A DNA stretch of 64,000 bases from JAAELZ01 sp965237485 (lineage in GTDB: Bacteria > Pseudomonadota > Gammaproteobacteria > Arenicellales > Poriferihabitantaceae). Positions 16,348 to 25,521 of the stretch are shown here, in pieces (positions within the stretch are counted from its first letter, which is position 1; every line of letters starts with the position of its first letter). The notes below the pieces were generated by a model. It was not told the origin of the DNA. It made no database searches and worked only from the letters and a program-made list of their open reading frames with translations. The position numbers and the translations under genes are program-made. The stretch is taken from the NCBI GenBank assembly GCA_965237485.1, contig CBDEFQ010000009.1:1-64000 (forward strand). Direction: 5' to 3'.

Positions 16348-17016
16348 TTAGGTGCTGACTAATATCTTAACCCAGCCCTCAGCACCAAAGTTGATGCGGT
16401 AGCGTGGGTCTTTAATCGGGGCGAAAATCATCGTGTCAAATCCGCCGGTCTGTAAAAACATGCTTTCTTGCGTTTTAGAGATTGCATAATTCAACTTCTC
16501 TTGCGTGGTATGCAATAACACATACCGCGCATCTCTAATATCCCCAGTCAGGCGTACTGCAATTCGCATATGTGCCCTAGCAAATAACGGGGACTGTAAG
16601 CTTGCCTCACTTGGATCTATGGTTTTAATTACCTTTTTATCAGCATCAAGGAAGGTAAGCACTGGGTAGAAAATGTGCTTTTTGCTTGAATCCCGGTTAT
16701 GCACCACCTCGCTTTCGATCTGTATCAAACTTGATTGAGAATTCAGCGGCAAAGTTAAGGCCTCAACAAAGCTACTTTGGCCTTTTGCATAATGATAAAT
16801 AGCATCATCACGATTAACTGCAAGCCTAACTTTTTGATTGGCTGGAAGTTGCTTGAACTGTAGACTAGATAAAGTTTCGCAGCATTCACCCGCCGTATTT
16901 TTAGCTTCTTGAACCGAATAAGCGCTGCTGCCAAGCGAAGACATCCCTGCACAACCACCCATCAGTGCTGTAGCTAAAATAACGAACATCAATTTTAACT
17001 GTGATTTCAACTGCAT
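16348..17016 (-). CDS. MalM-like lipoprotein
   Basis: This 222-residue protein has a lipoprotein signal peptide: basic start, hydrophobic stretch and lipobox LMGGC, with lipidated Cys near residue 22. The CCETLSSLQFKQLP segment after it and the overall length resemble MalM of the maltose regulon, whose role is unresolved. No maltose genes are nearby, so a maltose role is not supported here. It is probably outer-membrane anchored and periplasm facing. It is the last gene on the minus strand after the soxB pair. Confidence 0.7.
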   Translation of the reverse strand: MQLKSQLKLMFVILATALMGGCAGMSSLGSSAYSVQEAKNTAGECCETLSSLQFKQLPANQKVRLAVNRDDAIYHYAKGQSSFVEALTLPLNSQSSLIQIESEVVHNRDSSKKHIFYPVLTFLDADKKVIKTIDPSEASLQSPLFARAHMRIAVRLTGDIRDARYVLLHTTQEKLNYAISKTQESMFLQTGGFDTMIFAPIKDPRYRINFGAEGWVKILVST

Positions 17017-17110
17017 GGCTGTATTGACATTAATCTGTAAGCTTTAAGCTTTAAGCTTTAAGTCTAGCGTAAATTATTAACCCACGCACCAATCAATGCG
17101 CATAGATAGC

Positions 17111-17725
17111 CTACCAGCCCTCTAATTTCAGCCACCTTTCAAGTTGTGGCAAATGATCCACACCCCAAAACAGTTCACCGCCTACATCAAACATGGGAGC
17201 GGCAAATACTTTTTTCTCAATCGCCGCATCAACACCAGCGCGATAGTGATCTTTTATTTGCGGTAGGTTAATAATATTACCCACTTCATCAGGGTAAATG
17301 CCAAAGGACGGCGCTAATTGTTCTAGAACCGATAAGCTCGATATGTCTTTCCCTTCAACAAAATACTGCTGAAATGCGACTAAAGCAAAGGCTTTAGCCG
17401 TTTTTTGCTCTGCTTCTAGCTGACTTAAGTAACAAAACAAGCACCCAGCTTTAACGCTTAATATAGGGAACTTCTTGGGGTGAATTAATTCGATAGAAAG
17501 CTCCCGCGCAGTGCGTTGAATATCATTGAGAACATAAGTATCTACCATCGGAATGTCCAGTGATGGTTTGCGACCGGTAATGCTTAAGGCTACACCAATC
17601 AAAAACGGGTGCCAGCGTACTGAGTAGTTGTAGTTACTGGCGAGAGCATCAATTTGTGTGGCTGCTAAATAAGCGTACGGCGAGGTAAAGTCAAAATAAA
17701 AATCTAACGTTTTGCGCGGCTTCAT
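17111..17725 (-). CDS. 2-hydroxychromene-2-carboxylate isomerase family (DsbA/GST-kappa fold)
   Basis: This thioredoxin-fold isomerase of about 204 residues begins PRKTLDFYFDFTSPYAYLA; the Ser in FTSPY is the family's glutathione-activating residue. The C-terminal VFAAPMFDVGGELFWGVDHL is also characteristic. I chose the ATG at 17725. A GTG at 17746 would overlap the soxB stop. The enzyme acts in naphthalene degradation in some bacteria, but many homologues have unknown glutathione-linked substrates. Its position directly after soxB suggests co-transcription and perhaps a thiol-related role. Confidence 0.8.
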   Translation of the reverse strand: MKPRKTLDFYFDFTSPYAYLAATQIDALASNYNYSVRWHPFLIGVALSITGRKPSLDIPMVDTYVLNDIQRTARELSIELIHPKKFPILSVKAGCLFCYLSQLEAEQKTAKAFALVAFQQYFVEGKDISSLSVLEQLAPSFGIYPDEVGNIINLPQIKDHYRAGVDAAIEKKVFAAPMFDVGGELFWGVDHLPQLERWLKLEGW

Positions 17726-17729
17726 TGGG

Positions 17730-19640
17730 CTAGGCAATTTCTCCACTGTAATCTGCTAAGCCCGGGTTGCCCTTTACGCCTACTAACTTGGGGGTGTTTA
17801 TTGTCGGTAAATGTAGTACTCGCTCGGCGTCTCTGGCACGCAAAATGTATTCTCGTACAATATCCCACACCAACCTTCCTTCTGGTGCTGGTCCGACAGA
17901 GGCCCAGCCTGAAACGCTATAGATTTTGCCGTTCACTAAGTTTGCGCCAGTTGCGCTCAACTTAACCTCCGAAATTCGGTTCTCATCTGCATCTGGGTTA
18001 ATTGTGTAATCCAAGCCCCCAACCCGAACCATGTCTCCACCTGATTGCAAGTAAGGGTCTTTTACAAATAAATTCTCAGCGATACCTTCTAACATGGCAA
18101 TAATGGCTTGCCCGGTCATTTCAATTTTGTACGTTTCGCCATAAGTAATGGCGACTTGCGTCATTAAATCAGCCATCGTAATCCACTCACCTTTTAGTAC
18201 GGTGGTGCCCCAGCGTACGCCAGCTGACAGAGATATATCCGACTGGTATTCATCTATCAAAGCGTTACAGATAACTTGGTCCCATGTGCCCATAAAGTTC
18301 CCGCGACGATAGAGCGTTGTGCTGGCTATAGCTAGTTTTTCATCCAATATCTCTCGGTAAGTTTTGCCCACTCGAGTAGGACTGAAATGAAATTCCTTAC
18401 GTCGGCTCTCGACAATATTTTCATCGTAAATTGTGCCTAACATTTGCGACAAATAGGCCGTCATTTCCTTATCGGGTTCAATTAGATCATCAAATACTGG
18501 AAGCATGGTGTAGTTAAGTTTTAGACCATCCGACGCGAAATCGAAATCCATTACCCCTACAAACTTGCCGTGAGATCCTGCATTGGTAACCAAACAAGTC
18601 TGGCCGTTGATATTTTCTACTTCGATTGGTTTTGGAATACCGTCGTGGGTATGCCCGCCAAATACAGCATTTAGGCCGGGCACCCGCTGCGCCATTTTTA
18701 TATCAACATCCATACCATTATGCGAGAGCAAAACAATGGCATCAGGTTGATGCTCAGCTTTAATCTGCTCAACTAATTCGATCATCTCATCTTCTCGCAA
18801 ACCAAAACTCCAGTCAGGGAAAAACTCTTGCGGGTTGGCATTGCTGGTTCGTGGAAAGGCCTGCCCGATAACACAAATTCGCTTATCACCGACCAACTTG
18901 ATCACATAGGGCGCAAAGGCATGACCGCTATCTTCATCGTACAAACCACCTCCATCGTACTTTTCAACCAGCTCAGGGTAGGCATCTTCAAATAATGATT
19001 CGTCTTTGACTTTGATATTCTGGCCAATAAAATCACCTTTAAACAAAGCGACATTACTCAACACTTCGTCTTGAGAATAAGTAAATTCCCAGTGCCCAAC
19101 CATTACATCTGTACCCAGTAGGTTGGAAGCTTCAACCATGTCTACACCGCGCGACCATAGGGAAGTCGCTGAGCCTTGCCACAAATCACCGCCGTCAAGG
19201 GTTAAGGTATTTTGGATACCGCCAGCTTGATCTCGCAGATTTGATACTAGGGTTTTTATATTAGCAAAGCCGCCCATCCGACCGTACTTTTTTGCGCTGG
19301 TTTCAAAATCAAGGTACGTATAGGCATAAGCTTCGGCAGAGTCAGGTTCAACACCCATACGCGCCAAGAATTCCTTTCCCACAACATGAGGCATTTGGTT
19401 GTAAGCTTGCCCTAAACCAAGGTTCACGTTTGGCTCACGAAAATACATCGGAAACAACTGCCCGTGAACATCTGTAGTATGCAAAATGCGTACGCTGCCG
19501 CGCATTGGCACATCATATCTCTCTTCAGCAGCGTTCACATTTGAATCTGAGAGTAAACTCGATGCGATGATTCCAGCCACACCCGCGGCCGAACCCGTTG
19601 CCAGTACTTTTACGAATTTTCGTCTATCGATTTCAGGCAT
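17730..19640 (-). CDS. soxB: Thiosulfohydrolase SoxB
   Basis: This periplasmic dimanganese enzyme of the Sox thiosulfate-oxidation system hydrolyses sulfate from the SoxY-bound sulfonate. It has 636 residues. A Tat signal (DRRKFVKVLATGSAAG) starts it, with GGAG eight bases before the ATG. Metallophosphatase motifs are TTDVHGQLF, DGGDLWQGS, VGHWEFTY, LLSHNGMDVD and GGHTHDG. The GHWEFTY form distinguishes SoxB from 5'-nucleotidases. No soxXAYZ genes are in this window, so the rest of the pathway must lie elsewhere or be absent. Confidence 0.93.
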   Translation of the reverse strand: MPEIDRRKFVKVLATGSAAGVAGIIASSLLSDSNVNAAEERYDVPMRGSVRILHTTDVHGQLFPMYFREPNVNLGLGQAYNQMPHVVGKEFLARMGVEPDSAEAYAYTYLDFETSAKKYGRMGGFANIKTLVSNLRDQAGGIQNTLTLDGGDLWQGSATSLWSRGVDMVEASNLLGTDVMVGHWEFTYSQDEVLSNVALFKGDFIGQNIKVKDESLFEDAYPELVEKYDGGGLYDEDSGHAFAPYVIKLVGDKRICVIGQAFPRTSNANPQEFFPDWSFGLREDEMIELVEQIKAEHQPDAIVLLSHNGMDVDIKMAQRVPGLNAVFGGHTHDGIPKPIEVENINGQTCLVTNAGSHGKFVGVMDFDFASDGLKLNYTMLPVFDDLIEPDKEMTAYLSQMLGTIYDENIVESRRKEFHFSPTRVGKTYREILDEKLAIASTTLYRRGNFMGTWDQVICNALIDEYQSDISLSAGVRWGTTVLKGEWITMADLMTQVAITYGETYKIEMTGQAIIAMLEGIAENLFVKDPYLQSGGDMVRVGGLDYTINPDADENRISEVKLSATGANLVNGKIYSVSGWASVGPAPEGRLVWDIVREYILRARDAERVLHLPTINTPKLVGVKGNPGLADYSGEIA

Positions 19641-19729
19641 CTCTTTTCTCCACTACTATGCGGATTTTATACATTAGCTTCTAGATTAGTCTATTTTACT
19701 TTTTATAAAAGCGCGATACCCTCTAAGCG

Positions 19730-20857
19730 ATGCGAATATTTTCATTACTCGTTTTTCTTTTTCTTCCGTGCTTAAGCCTTGCGGATGTAGTAAAGCCTGC
19801 GTTGATAGAAATAACCGTATTCGACAATACCGAGGTGGAAATAGAAATTCGAGCAAGCATTGAAGCCATTCTTACCGGGATTAACTCGCAATATAAAAAC
19901 ACTCAAGATTCACCACAGGCCGCAGCTTACGATAAATTAAGAATTCTCAGTGCGCCGCAATTAAAACAACAATTCTTTACTTACAGCAATGCTTTTAAAC
20001 AAAGTATATGGTTAAAGGCGGATACAAAAATGGTTTCGCTAGCCTTAAATTCAGTGAAAGTACCAGAACCAGGTTACACCAAAATACCCCGGATTAGTAC
20101 GATTACCCTCAGCGGAGAGCTACCGGTGAAAGCCAAACAAATCCAGTGGTATTATCCCAGCCGCTATAGCGATAACGCGGTGCGTGTACGCCAAACAAAC
20201 GCAAGAAACCAAGCTTGGTATTGGGGCCAATGGCAATGGATCAGAGATAATTCGTCAAGCAAGCCAACTTTACTCAACATTCTACCAAACCAAGCAAGTA
20301 GGTTTAGCATTGCTGTTGAATACATCAAGATCGGATTCTCGCACGTCATTCCAAAAGGCAGTGATCATCTGCTGTTTATCCTGGGCTTGTTCTTATTTAG
20401 CAAAAAATGGCGACCGCTAGTGTGGCAAGTGACTACATTTACTGTTGCCCATACAATCACTTTAGGACTAGCTGGATTAGGCCATATTGATTTACCACCT
20501 CGCTTAGTGGAGCCATTAATCGCCATTTCTATTGTCGTTATCAGCATTGAAAACTTATGGCAACGCCCTTTAAGTAAAGTTAGATTAATGACTATATTTT
20601 GCTTTGGATTATTGCATGGCTTAGGATTTGCCAATGCACTTGCTAGTTTTGATCAGCCAACAAACCTGTACTTGACTGCACTAGTGAGTTTCAATATCGG
20701 TGTAGAATTAGCGCAATTAACCGTTTTAGTTGCCGCTTGGTTATGCCTCAGTTGGTGGTTGTCAGACAGACTATATCGGCGCTATATTGTCGTTCCGATA
20801 TCGGTATTAATTGGTGTTATTGGTCTTATCTGGTTCGGCCAGAGGCTGGCACCTTAA
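19730..20857 (+). CDS. HupE/UreJ-type membrane protein with periplasmic N-domain
   Basis: This 375-residue protein has a signal peptide (MRIFSLLVFLFLPCLSLA), an extracytoplasmic domain of about 180 residues and a C-terminal HupE/UreJ_2 domain of six to seven membrane helices. Its motifs are GFSHVIPKGSDHLLFILGL, TVAHTITLGLA and FGLLHGLGFA. Conserved His and Asp residues suggest metal (Ni/Co) handling, but this fused subfamily is poorly characterised. It is divergent from soxB with an 89-bp intergenic region that must hold both promoters. Confidence 0.75.
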   Translation: MRIFSLLVFLFLPCLSLADVVKPALIEITVFDNTEVEIEIRASIEAILTGINSQYKNTQDSPQAAAYDKLRILSAPQLKQQFFTYSNAFKQSIWLKADTKMVSLALNSVKVPEPGYTKIPRISTITLSGELPVKAKQIQWYYPSRYSDNAVRVRQTNARNQAWYWGQWQWIRDNSSSKPTLLNILPNQASRFSIAVEYIKIGFSHVIPKGSDHLLFILGLFLFSKKWRPLVWQVTTFTVAHTITLGLAGLGHIDLPPRLVEPLIAISIVVISIENLWQRPLSKVRLMTIFCFGLLHGLGFANALASFDQPTNLYLTALVSFNIGVELAQLTVLVAAWLCLSWWLSDRLYRRYIVVPISVLIGVIGLIWFGQRLAP

Positions 20858-21079
20858 ATTTATACCCCTGAAATTTGAGTCAAAGAAGTCAAATCTAACG
20901 ACTTAACTAAGCAAATAATTTACGGTTTGCAAACGTAGTAAATCAATAATGGTAGCACTTTACGACAATTAAAATTGACGTTTATCATCGATAGAACGCC
21001 TTTAAACCAGTTTAATATGCCCTACATCTGAATTTTTTGTGTTGTATAGGTAAATCATAGTCTATTCCAATACAGGAAT
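20858..21079. other. Intergenic region without a recognised gene
   Basis: About 220 AT-rich bases lie between the HupE-like gene and the broken IS. I see no convincing reading frame, terminator or RNA. Confidence 0.5.
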
Positions 21080-22371
21080 GATACCGAGAAGTTGATTGTC
21101 ATTTCTGTTCAAAGATGTTTTTAAAGAGTTTAGTTTTTTCCTCATTGAGTTGTTTTGCTGCCTCATTATCAGTCATCTGATAAACGATATCGTCAAGCAT
21201 TGTAAACGAGATGTGAGTTTTAAGATATGACTGTGCATTGGTCAACGATTTGAGTTTTTCATAAGGCGTCATCATGTTTCGATATGGATAGGTTTTGACT
21301 TGTTTTCCTTTGTTGTTAGTGCTGATCTGTGGGAAGAAACAAGGTCGGTGATAATTCAAATAAGGGTTAAGAAAGTCGGTGGCAAATTGATTAATCTCAG
21401 GCGCATATTTTTGCGGGATATGCATGAAGCCAAGATGCTTGCGCACGATGGCCCCATTGTTGCACTCAACTAAGGCATGGTCGTTACGGTGTCTAGCCCT
21501 GGATTTGGTCAACTCGATTAATAGCTTATTCAACAATCGCACCACCGCTTGGTTAATGTATTCACTGCCATTATCGGCATGAAAGCCTTTAATCACAAAG
21601 GGGAATTGCTCTAGCATTTGAGTGAGAATAGGCATCAAGAATGGCTCTGATATTTTCTGTGTAGAAGACACGACTTCAAACGGGGTGATCTCATCAACGG
21701 CGTTGATATGATAGACCCCTTTAACCTTGTCCTTATCGCCCTGATGCACTGTATCTACACGGCTATAGCCAGGTTGACCTTCTGGCTGTGGCTTACGTCT
21801 TTGGCCGATAGAAGAAGGCTTGGAATGTGTCTTTCAAAGTGACGGCGATTGTTCTGGTAGGGTTTAGATCGGCGTAGATTGTATAGATGAGAAACCGGGA
21901 TACGTGCCAGGTTGGCATACTCAGTTTGCTCATAGACAATAAGGCGCGCTCACAGAGTTTCTTAGTGGCATGGCCTGATAACGTACCGTGGAGTTCATCC
22001 ATATGCTAGAAGCTTAATGTCTTGATTGCTATAGCGTCTAGCAAAGCCCCTTGTGGCACGATGTCGCCACTGGATTCTACCGTGCTTGAGATAGCTGGCA
22101 GCCAGGCGTTTCACTTGCACATAAGAGTAACCGCTGATGCGTGTGATATAACGCAGCACAAGACCCTTATCGGCTCGACCCGGTTTGCTGTATTTGAAAC
22201 GCATTAAGGTGCGTTTGATGAAATCATAGCGATTGCGTTTACCGTCGATTGCTAGGTCGATTTCATCAGTGCCTTGTAGCAACAAGCGTGCCTTATCAAG
22301 GGTATCTATATGGTGGTCATTCATAATGGTATTCATTCACCATCATGAACAGAAATTAGATTAGTTCGGTA
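21080..22371 (-). mobile_element. Degenerate rve-type IS element
   Basis: The ends are marked by similar inverted segments: GATACCGA then TTTCTGTTC at about 21080-21115, and GAACAGAAA then TCGGTATC at about 22347-22373. It contains one integrase-type transposase broken by frameshifts. The boundaries are approximate. Confidence 0.6.
21099..22336 (-). pseudogene. Integrase-type (rve) DDE transposase, frameshifted
   Basis: Three consecutive minus-strand frames belong to one transposase. 22336-21995 carries the N-terminal helix-turn-helix region (ISGYSYVQVKRLAASYLKHG). 22002-21793 holds the linker, and the part before 21749 through 21099 holds the catalytic core. DDE residues are visible: Asp in SRVDTVHQGD, Asp in HADNGSEYIN and Glu in ALVECNNGAI. 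At least two frame changes (near 22000 and 21770) separate the parts, so it is inactive. Features fit IS481/ISNCY-like elements; the exact family is uncertain. Confidence 0.75.
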
Positions 22372-22522
22372 TCGTTTCCGATTAGAATCAGTCCCTTCGC
22401 TTAGTATCATTTCATGTTGGACAAGACTTCATCTTGCATAAAGGCTTTTATCACCATAAAATGCTAAAATCTATTGTTCTCAATAAGTTATTCAATCCAA
22501 AACCTAAACCGAGGAAAATAAG

Positions 22523-22981
22523 ATGGAGAGCATTATCTCAACCATTACTAATCTTTTAGGGCCAGTTGCTTCTGGCAAACTAGGGCATGCCTTAGTGGGC
22601 TTAATCATATTGATCATTGGCCTAATCATCGTAAAGTTCTTTGTAGGCATTTTTCGAAAGCTTTTAAACAATGTCGATTTTTTAAAATCATCCAACCTTA
22701 GTGGCCCAATCACGTCGTTGATCAAGGCCGTGCTTACTATATTCGTTTTGATGGCAGTACTACAGCATTTCGGATTAACCGATGTGTTGGCTCCGTTAAA
22801 GAACATGGTAGACCAATTCTTATCGGCTATACCTAATATCATTGGTGCGGGCGTTATCGCTTATGCTGGTTGGGTTATCGCTAAAATTGTTTCTGAGTTA
22901 GTCGGCGTAGGCCTAGGTAAAGTTGATAAACAACTGGCACTTAAGTCTGGTAACGATAACTTGAAAGTTTCTAAGTTTGGT
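22523..22981 (+). pseudogene. Mechanosensitive-channel-like membrane protein, N-terminal part, interrupted by IS4
   Basis: This is the first 153 codons of a small mechanosensitive-channel-type protein with conserved TM helices (SGKLGHALVGLIILIIGLII; PNIIGAGVIAYAGWVIAKIV). A good Shine-Dalgarno (GAGGAAAATAAG) precedes the ATG. At 22981 the frame is cut by the IS4 insertion and continues at 24265. Removing the IS and one TSD joins KVSKFG to SAFVFGG in frame, giving about 383 codons. As it stands the frame runs into the IS and stops at 23062, so a full-length channel cannot be made. Confidence 0.85.
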
Positions 22982-24255
22982 CACTGCTGTCCCGTTAACA
23001 CTAAAGAAACAGGCTTGATTTTCTCTCAATTTGATAAAATACGTTTAGCGATAAACCGTTGAATCAAATAGGAAAATCAGACCATGTCACATTGTAATAC
23101 CGTTCTAAATCAAATACTCAAAATTGTTCCGAGACATGAATTCGAGGCACTCGCAATTCAACATCATTCGGGGCGTTCATTCCGCAGAGCGTCTCGTTGG
23201 TCACAGTTCGTGAGCCTGACTATAGCTCAATTGACTGGCCGTCATAGCTTGCGTGATATTGTTGATAATGTCAGCGCTCAATCACACCGCTTGTATCATC
23301 TTGGTAGTGCCGTGTTAACGCGGTCCAATCTTTCACGCATCAATGAGAACAAGCCTTCGAGCCTTTATGAAGCGCTATTCTCTCAATTACTCAAGCGCTG
23401 TCAGAGCAAAACGCCAGGGCATAACTTTCGTTTCAAGAATCCCCTGTATTCGCTGGACTCATCTACCATTGATCTGTGCTTATCGGTTTTCCCATGGGCA
23501 GACTTTCGATCAACTAAAGGGGCAATCAAACTGCATGTAGGCCTGAATCATGATGGTTACTTACCTGAGTTTGTTAATATCACCGAGGGTAAATGTGCTG
23601 ATGTTACTGCAGGCAGGAAAGTAGCTTTCCCGAAAGGCAGCATTGTAGTTATTGACCGTGGATACAACGACTATGCCTGGTATAAGCAATTGAATGACAA
23701 GGGAATATACTTTGTCACACGATTAAAGAAGAATGCTGCATACCGCCTTATCAAGCGACATAGTGTACGCAAGGGAACGGGACTTAGCAGTGATCAAACG
23801 ATTGAATTCACGGGGGTCAAAGCAGCAAAGGAGTGTTCGATTCGATTACGCCGTATTGGTTATCGCGATGCCACTACAGGCAAGCATTATGTGTTTTTAA
23901 CCAACCACTTTAAGCTCAGTGCTCAAACTATCGCCGATATTTATAAAGCCAGATGGCAGGTGGAATTATTCTTCAAGTGGATCAAGCAGAACTTAAAGGT
24001 GAAGTCATTTATCGGCACCAGCAAGAACGCAGTATTGACCCAAATATGGATTGCGTTATGTATTTACCTAATACTGATGTTCATCAAATTGCAGTCGAAG
24101 GCGGGCAAAACGATGCAACAAATATTGAGGGTATTGCAGCTTAATTTGTTTGAAAAACGTGATTTAATGGCACTGTTGCGAGGGGACCCGATGCATCACC
24201 CAAACCTTAACCCTAATCAATTTTCGTTGCTGTGAAAGTTAACGGGACAGCAGTG
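22982..24255 (+). mobile_element. IS4-family element with 9-bp target duplication
   Basis: The element is 1274 bp and bounded by perfect 18-bp inverted repeats (CACTGCTGTCCCGTTAAC). It is flanked by the direct repeat AAGTTTGGT at 22973-22981 and 24256-24264. The intact ends and duplication mark a recent simple insertion. Confidence 0.95.
23084..24235 (+). CDS. IS4-family transposase
   Basis: This complete 383-residue transposase has the first Asp in YSLDSSTIDL and the second in VVIDRGYNDY. The IS4 YREK signature is YKARWQVELFFKWIK (Y-x2-R-x3-E-x6-K). An N-terminal DUF4372-like region precedes the core. It overlaps no host frame and reads in the same direction as the interrupted channel gene. 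The element is probably active. Confidence 0.93.
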   Translation: MSHCNTVLNQILKIVPRHEFEALAIQHHSGRSFRRASRWSQFVSLTIAQLTGRHSLRDIVDNVSAQSHRLYHLGSAVLTRSNLSRINENKPSSLYEALFSQLLKRCQSKTPGHNFRFKNPLYSLDSSTIDLCLSVFPWADFRSTKGAIKLHVGLNHDGYLPEFVNITEGKCADVTAGRKVAFPKGSIVVIDRGYNDYAWYKQLNDKGIYFVTRLKKNAAYRLIKRHSVRKGTGLSSDQTIEFTGVKAAKECSIRLRRIGYRDATTGKHYVFLTNHFKLSAQTIADIYKARWQVELFFKWIKQNLKVKSFIGTSKNAVLTQIWIALCIYLILMFIKLQSKAGKTMQQILRVLQLNLFEKRDLMALLRGDPMHHPNLNPNQFSLL

Positions 24256-24957
24256 AAGTTTGGTAGTGCCTTCGTTTTCGGCGGCATCTTGTTACCCATA
24301 GTCGTCGCAGCATTAGGTGTGTTGAATATACCTTCTATCACCGTTCCAGCTTCAAACATGATCAACGAATTGATGGCTGCTGTGCCCAACATCTTAGGCG
24401 CGGGCATTATTTTGCTAGTTACTTACTTCGTGGCTAAATTCGTTGTATATATGTTAACCGGATTGCTTGAAGGTATGAACGTTAATGCTTTACCAACAAA
24501 ATTAGGGGCTCAAGGCTTGTTCTCAAGCTCTTTTACCCCTACTAAGTTAATTAGCGGTGCAATTATGTTTTTCTCAATGCTAACGGCTGCTACTGCGGCG
24601 GTTAACACTTTGGGCATTGGTGTTATTTCACAAATTTTTGCTAAGGTATTGGAATTTGGCGGTGGCATACTTATTGGCGGCTTAATATTGCTGATCGGCA
24701 ATTTTTTGGGCAGCATTGCGCACAATAAACTGATTGCCTCTGGCAACAAAGGCATGGCCAATATCGCCCGCCTAGCCATTCTTGGCTTAGTACTCGCAAT
24801 GGGCCTAAAAGCCATGGGTTTAGCAGACAACATCGTTAATATGGCATTTGGCTTTACTATCGGCGCTGTAGCTATTGCTGCTGCGCTAGCATTTGGCTTA
24901 GGTGGCCGTGATGCGGCTAAAACTGTAGCGGATAACTGGGCAAGCAAAATAAGCTAA
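24256..24957 (+). pseudogene. Mechanosensitive-channel-like membrane protein, C-terminal part
   Basis: This is the remaining 230 codons of the interrupted channel-like gene. It has a second pair of TM repeats (VPNILGAGIILLVTYFVAKFV) and a hydrophobic C-terminus ending GLGGRDAAKTVADNWASK, characteristic of the conserved-TM-helix mechanosensitive channel relatives. Translation could start weakly from within the IS right end (GTG at 24232). A strong terminator follows at 24984. Confidence 0.85.
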
Positions 24958-24983
24958 CCCGGCATTCGCTATGCTATAAAACT

Positions 24984-25010
24984 AGCCCGATCAATCGATC
25001 GGGCTTTTTT
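24984..25010 (+). terminator. Rho-independent terminator after channel gene
   Basis: The perfect 9-bp stem AGCCCGATC/GATCGGGCT with loop AATC is followed by six T residues, 27 bases after the stop. On the minus strand its 3' side overlaps the end of the sortase remnant. Confidence 0.9.
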
Positions 25011-25021
25011 ACGCCTTTTAC

Positions 25022-25138
25022 AATTGCAACCGCGCTTACGATGTAACGCAATGGGCCACCCGGCACTAAGGCATCAAATGGCCAGCACGTTACTAAGGTC
25101 AGGGCGGTTTCATCTGAAGTCTATAAACCGATGCCCCC
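25022..25138 (-). pseudogene. Class GN (marine proteobacterial) sortase, C-terminal remnant
   Basis: Minus-strand translation gives TSDETALTLVTCWPFDALVPGGPLRY in pieces. TLVTC with the catalytic Cys and the following PFDAL-PGGPLRYIV pattern is the hallmark C-terminus of class GN sortases. Upstream in the same frame the sequence reads GGIGL then TAG. Everything before that is missing and is replaced by the response-regulator start and a MITE. It is a deletion remnant, not a gene. Confidence 0.65.
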
Positions 25139-25143
25139 TTGAT

Positions 25144-25305
25144 CCTAGAAAAATCAGTTAAACGCGAAAAAGACGTGTGGCCAATTGATGTGAATAGTGA
25201 ATCATAAAAGTCGTGGTCACCTTATTGGTGATAAGACCTTTTTGATTTTGCTACGTGCATCAAGAGTTTGCATGGACTTTCGTGTTTTAATTGATTATGT
25301 CTAGG
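25144..25305. mobile_element. 162-bp MITE (copy 1) with TTGAT target duplication
   Basis: The terminal inverted repeats start CCTAGAAAAATCAGTT on the left and, reverse complemented, CCTAGACATAATCAATT on the right. They are flanked by the direct repeat TTGAT at 25139-25143 and 25306-25310. A central hairpin TCACC-TTATT-GGTGA (about 25214-25228) is shared, reversed, with the copy at 58192. There is no coding capacity. It is inserted inside the response-regulator/sortase deletion scar. Confidence 0.75.
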
Positions 25306-25407
25306 TTGATCCAACCATATCGTTTGCATTCCCTCAGACTCAACTGCGTAGCGCAGTGTATCTGCTATTTGCGCTTCATCTTCAATTATCAAAATCGTTT
25401 TCGGCAT
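25306..25407 (-). pseudogene. Response regulator (CreB-like), N-terminal remnant
   Basis: The first about 33 codons (MPKTILIIEDEAQIADTLRY onward) form the start of a receiver domain with the acidic EDE cluster and CreB-like IADTLRY. After TIWLDQ the frame enters the MITE and stops at 25222, before the phospho-acceptor Asp. With the MITE removed the frame runs directly into the sortase remnant, so a large deletion fused the two genes first. Confidence 0.7.
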
Positions 25408-25521
25408 ACCTGTATGTTAGTGGCTGCGCAAACGAATTAAAAGCGAACGAAGTGTTTTTACGCCTGTCTAGACATAGGATCAAGATATAATCGTACTCTC
25501 TTGCTAACCATTTTAAGCTCA

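Noticed and set aside
17038..17064. Short direct repeat TAAGCTT, three copies, upstream of the MalM-like gene
   Set aside because: It is too short and few in number to claim function. It may be slippage, or minor promoter context.
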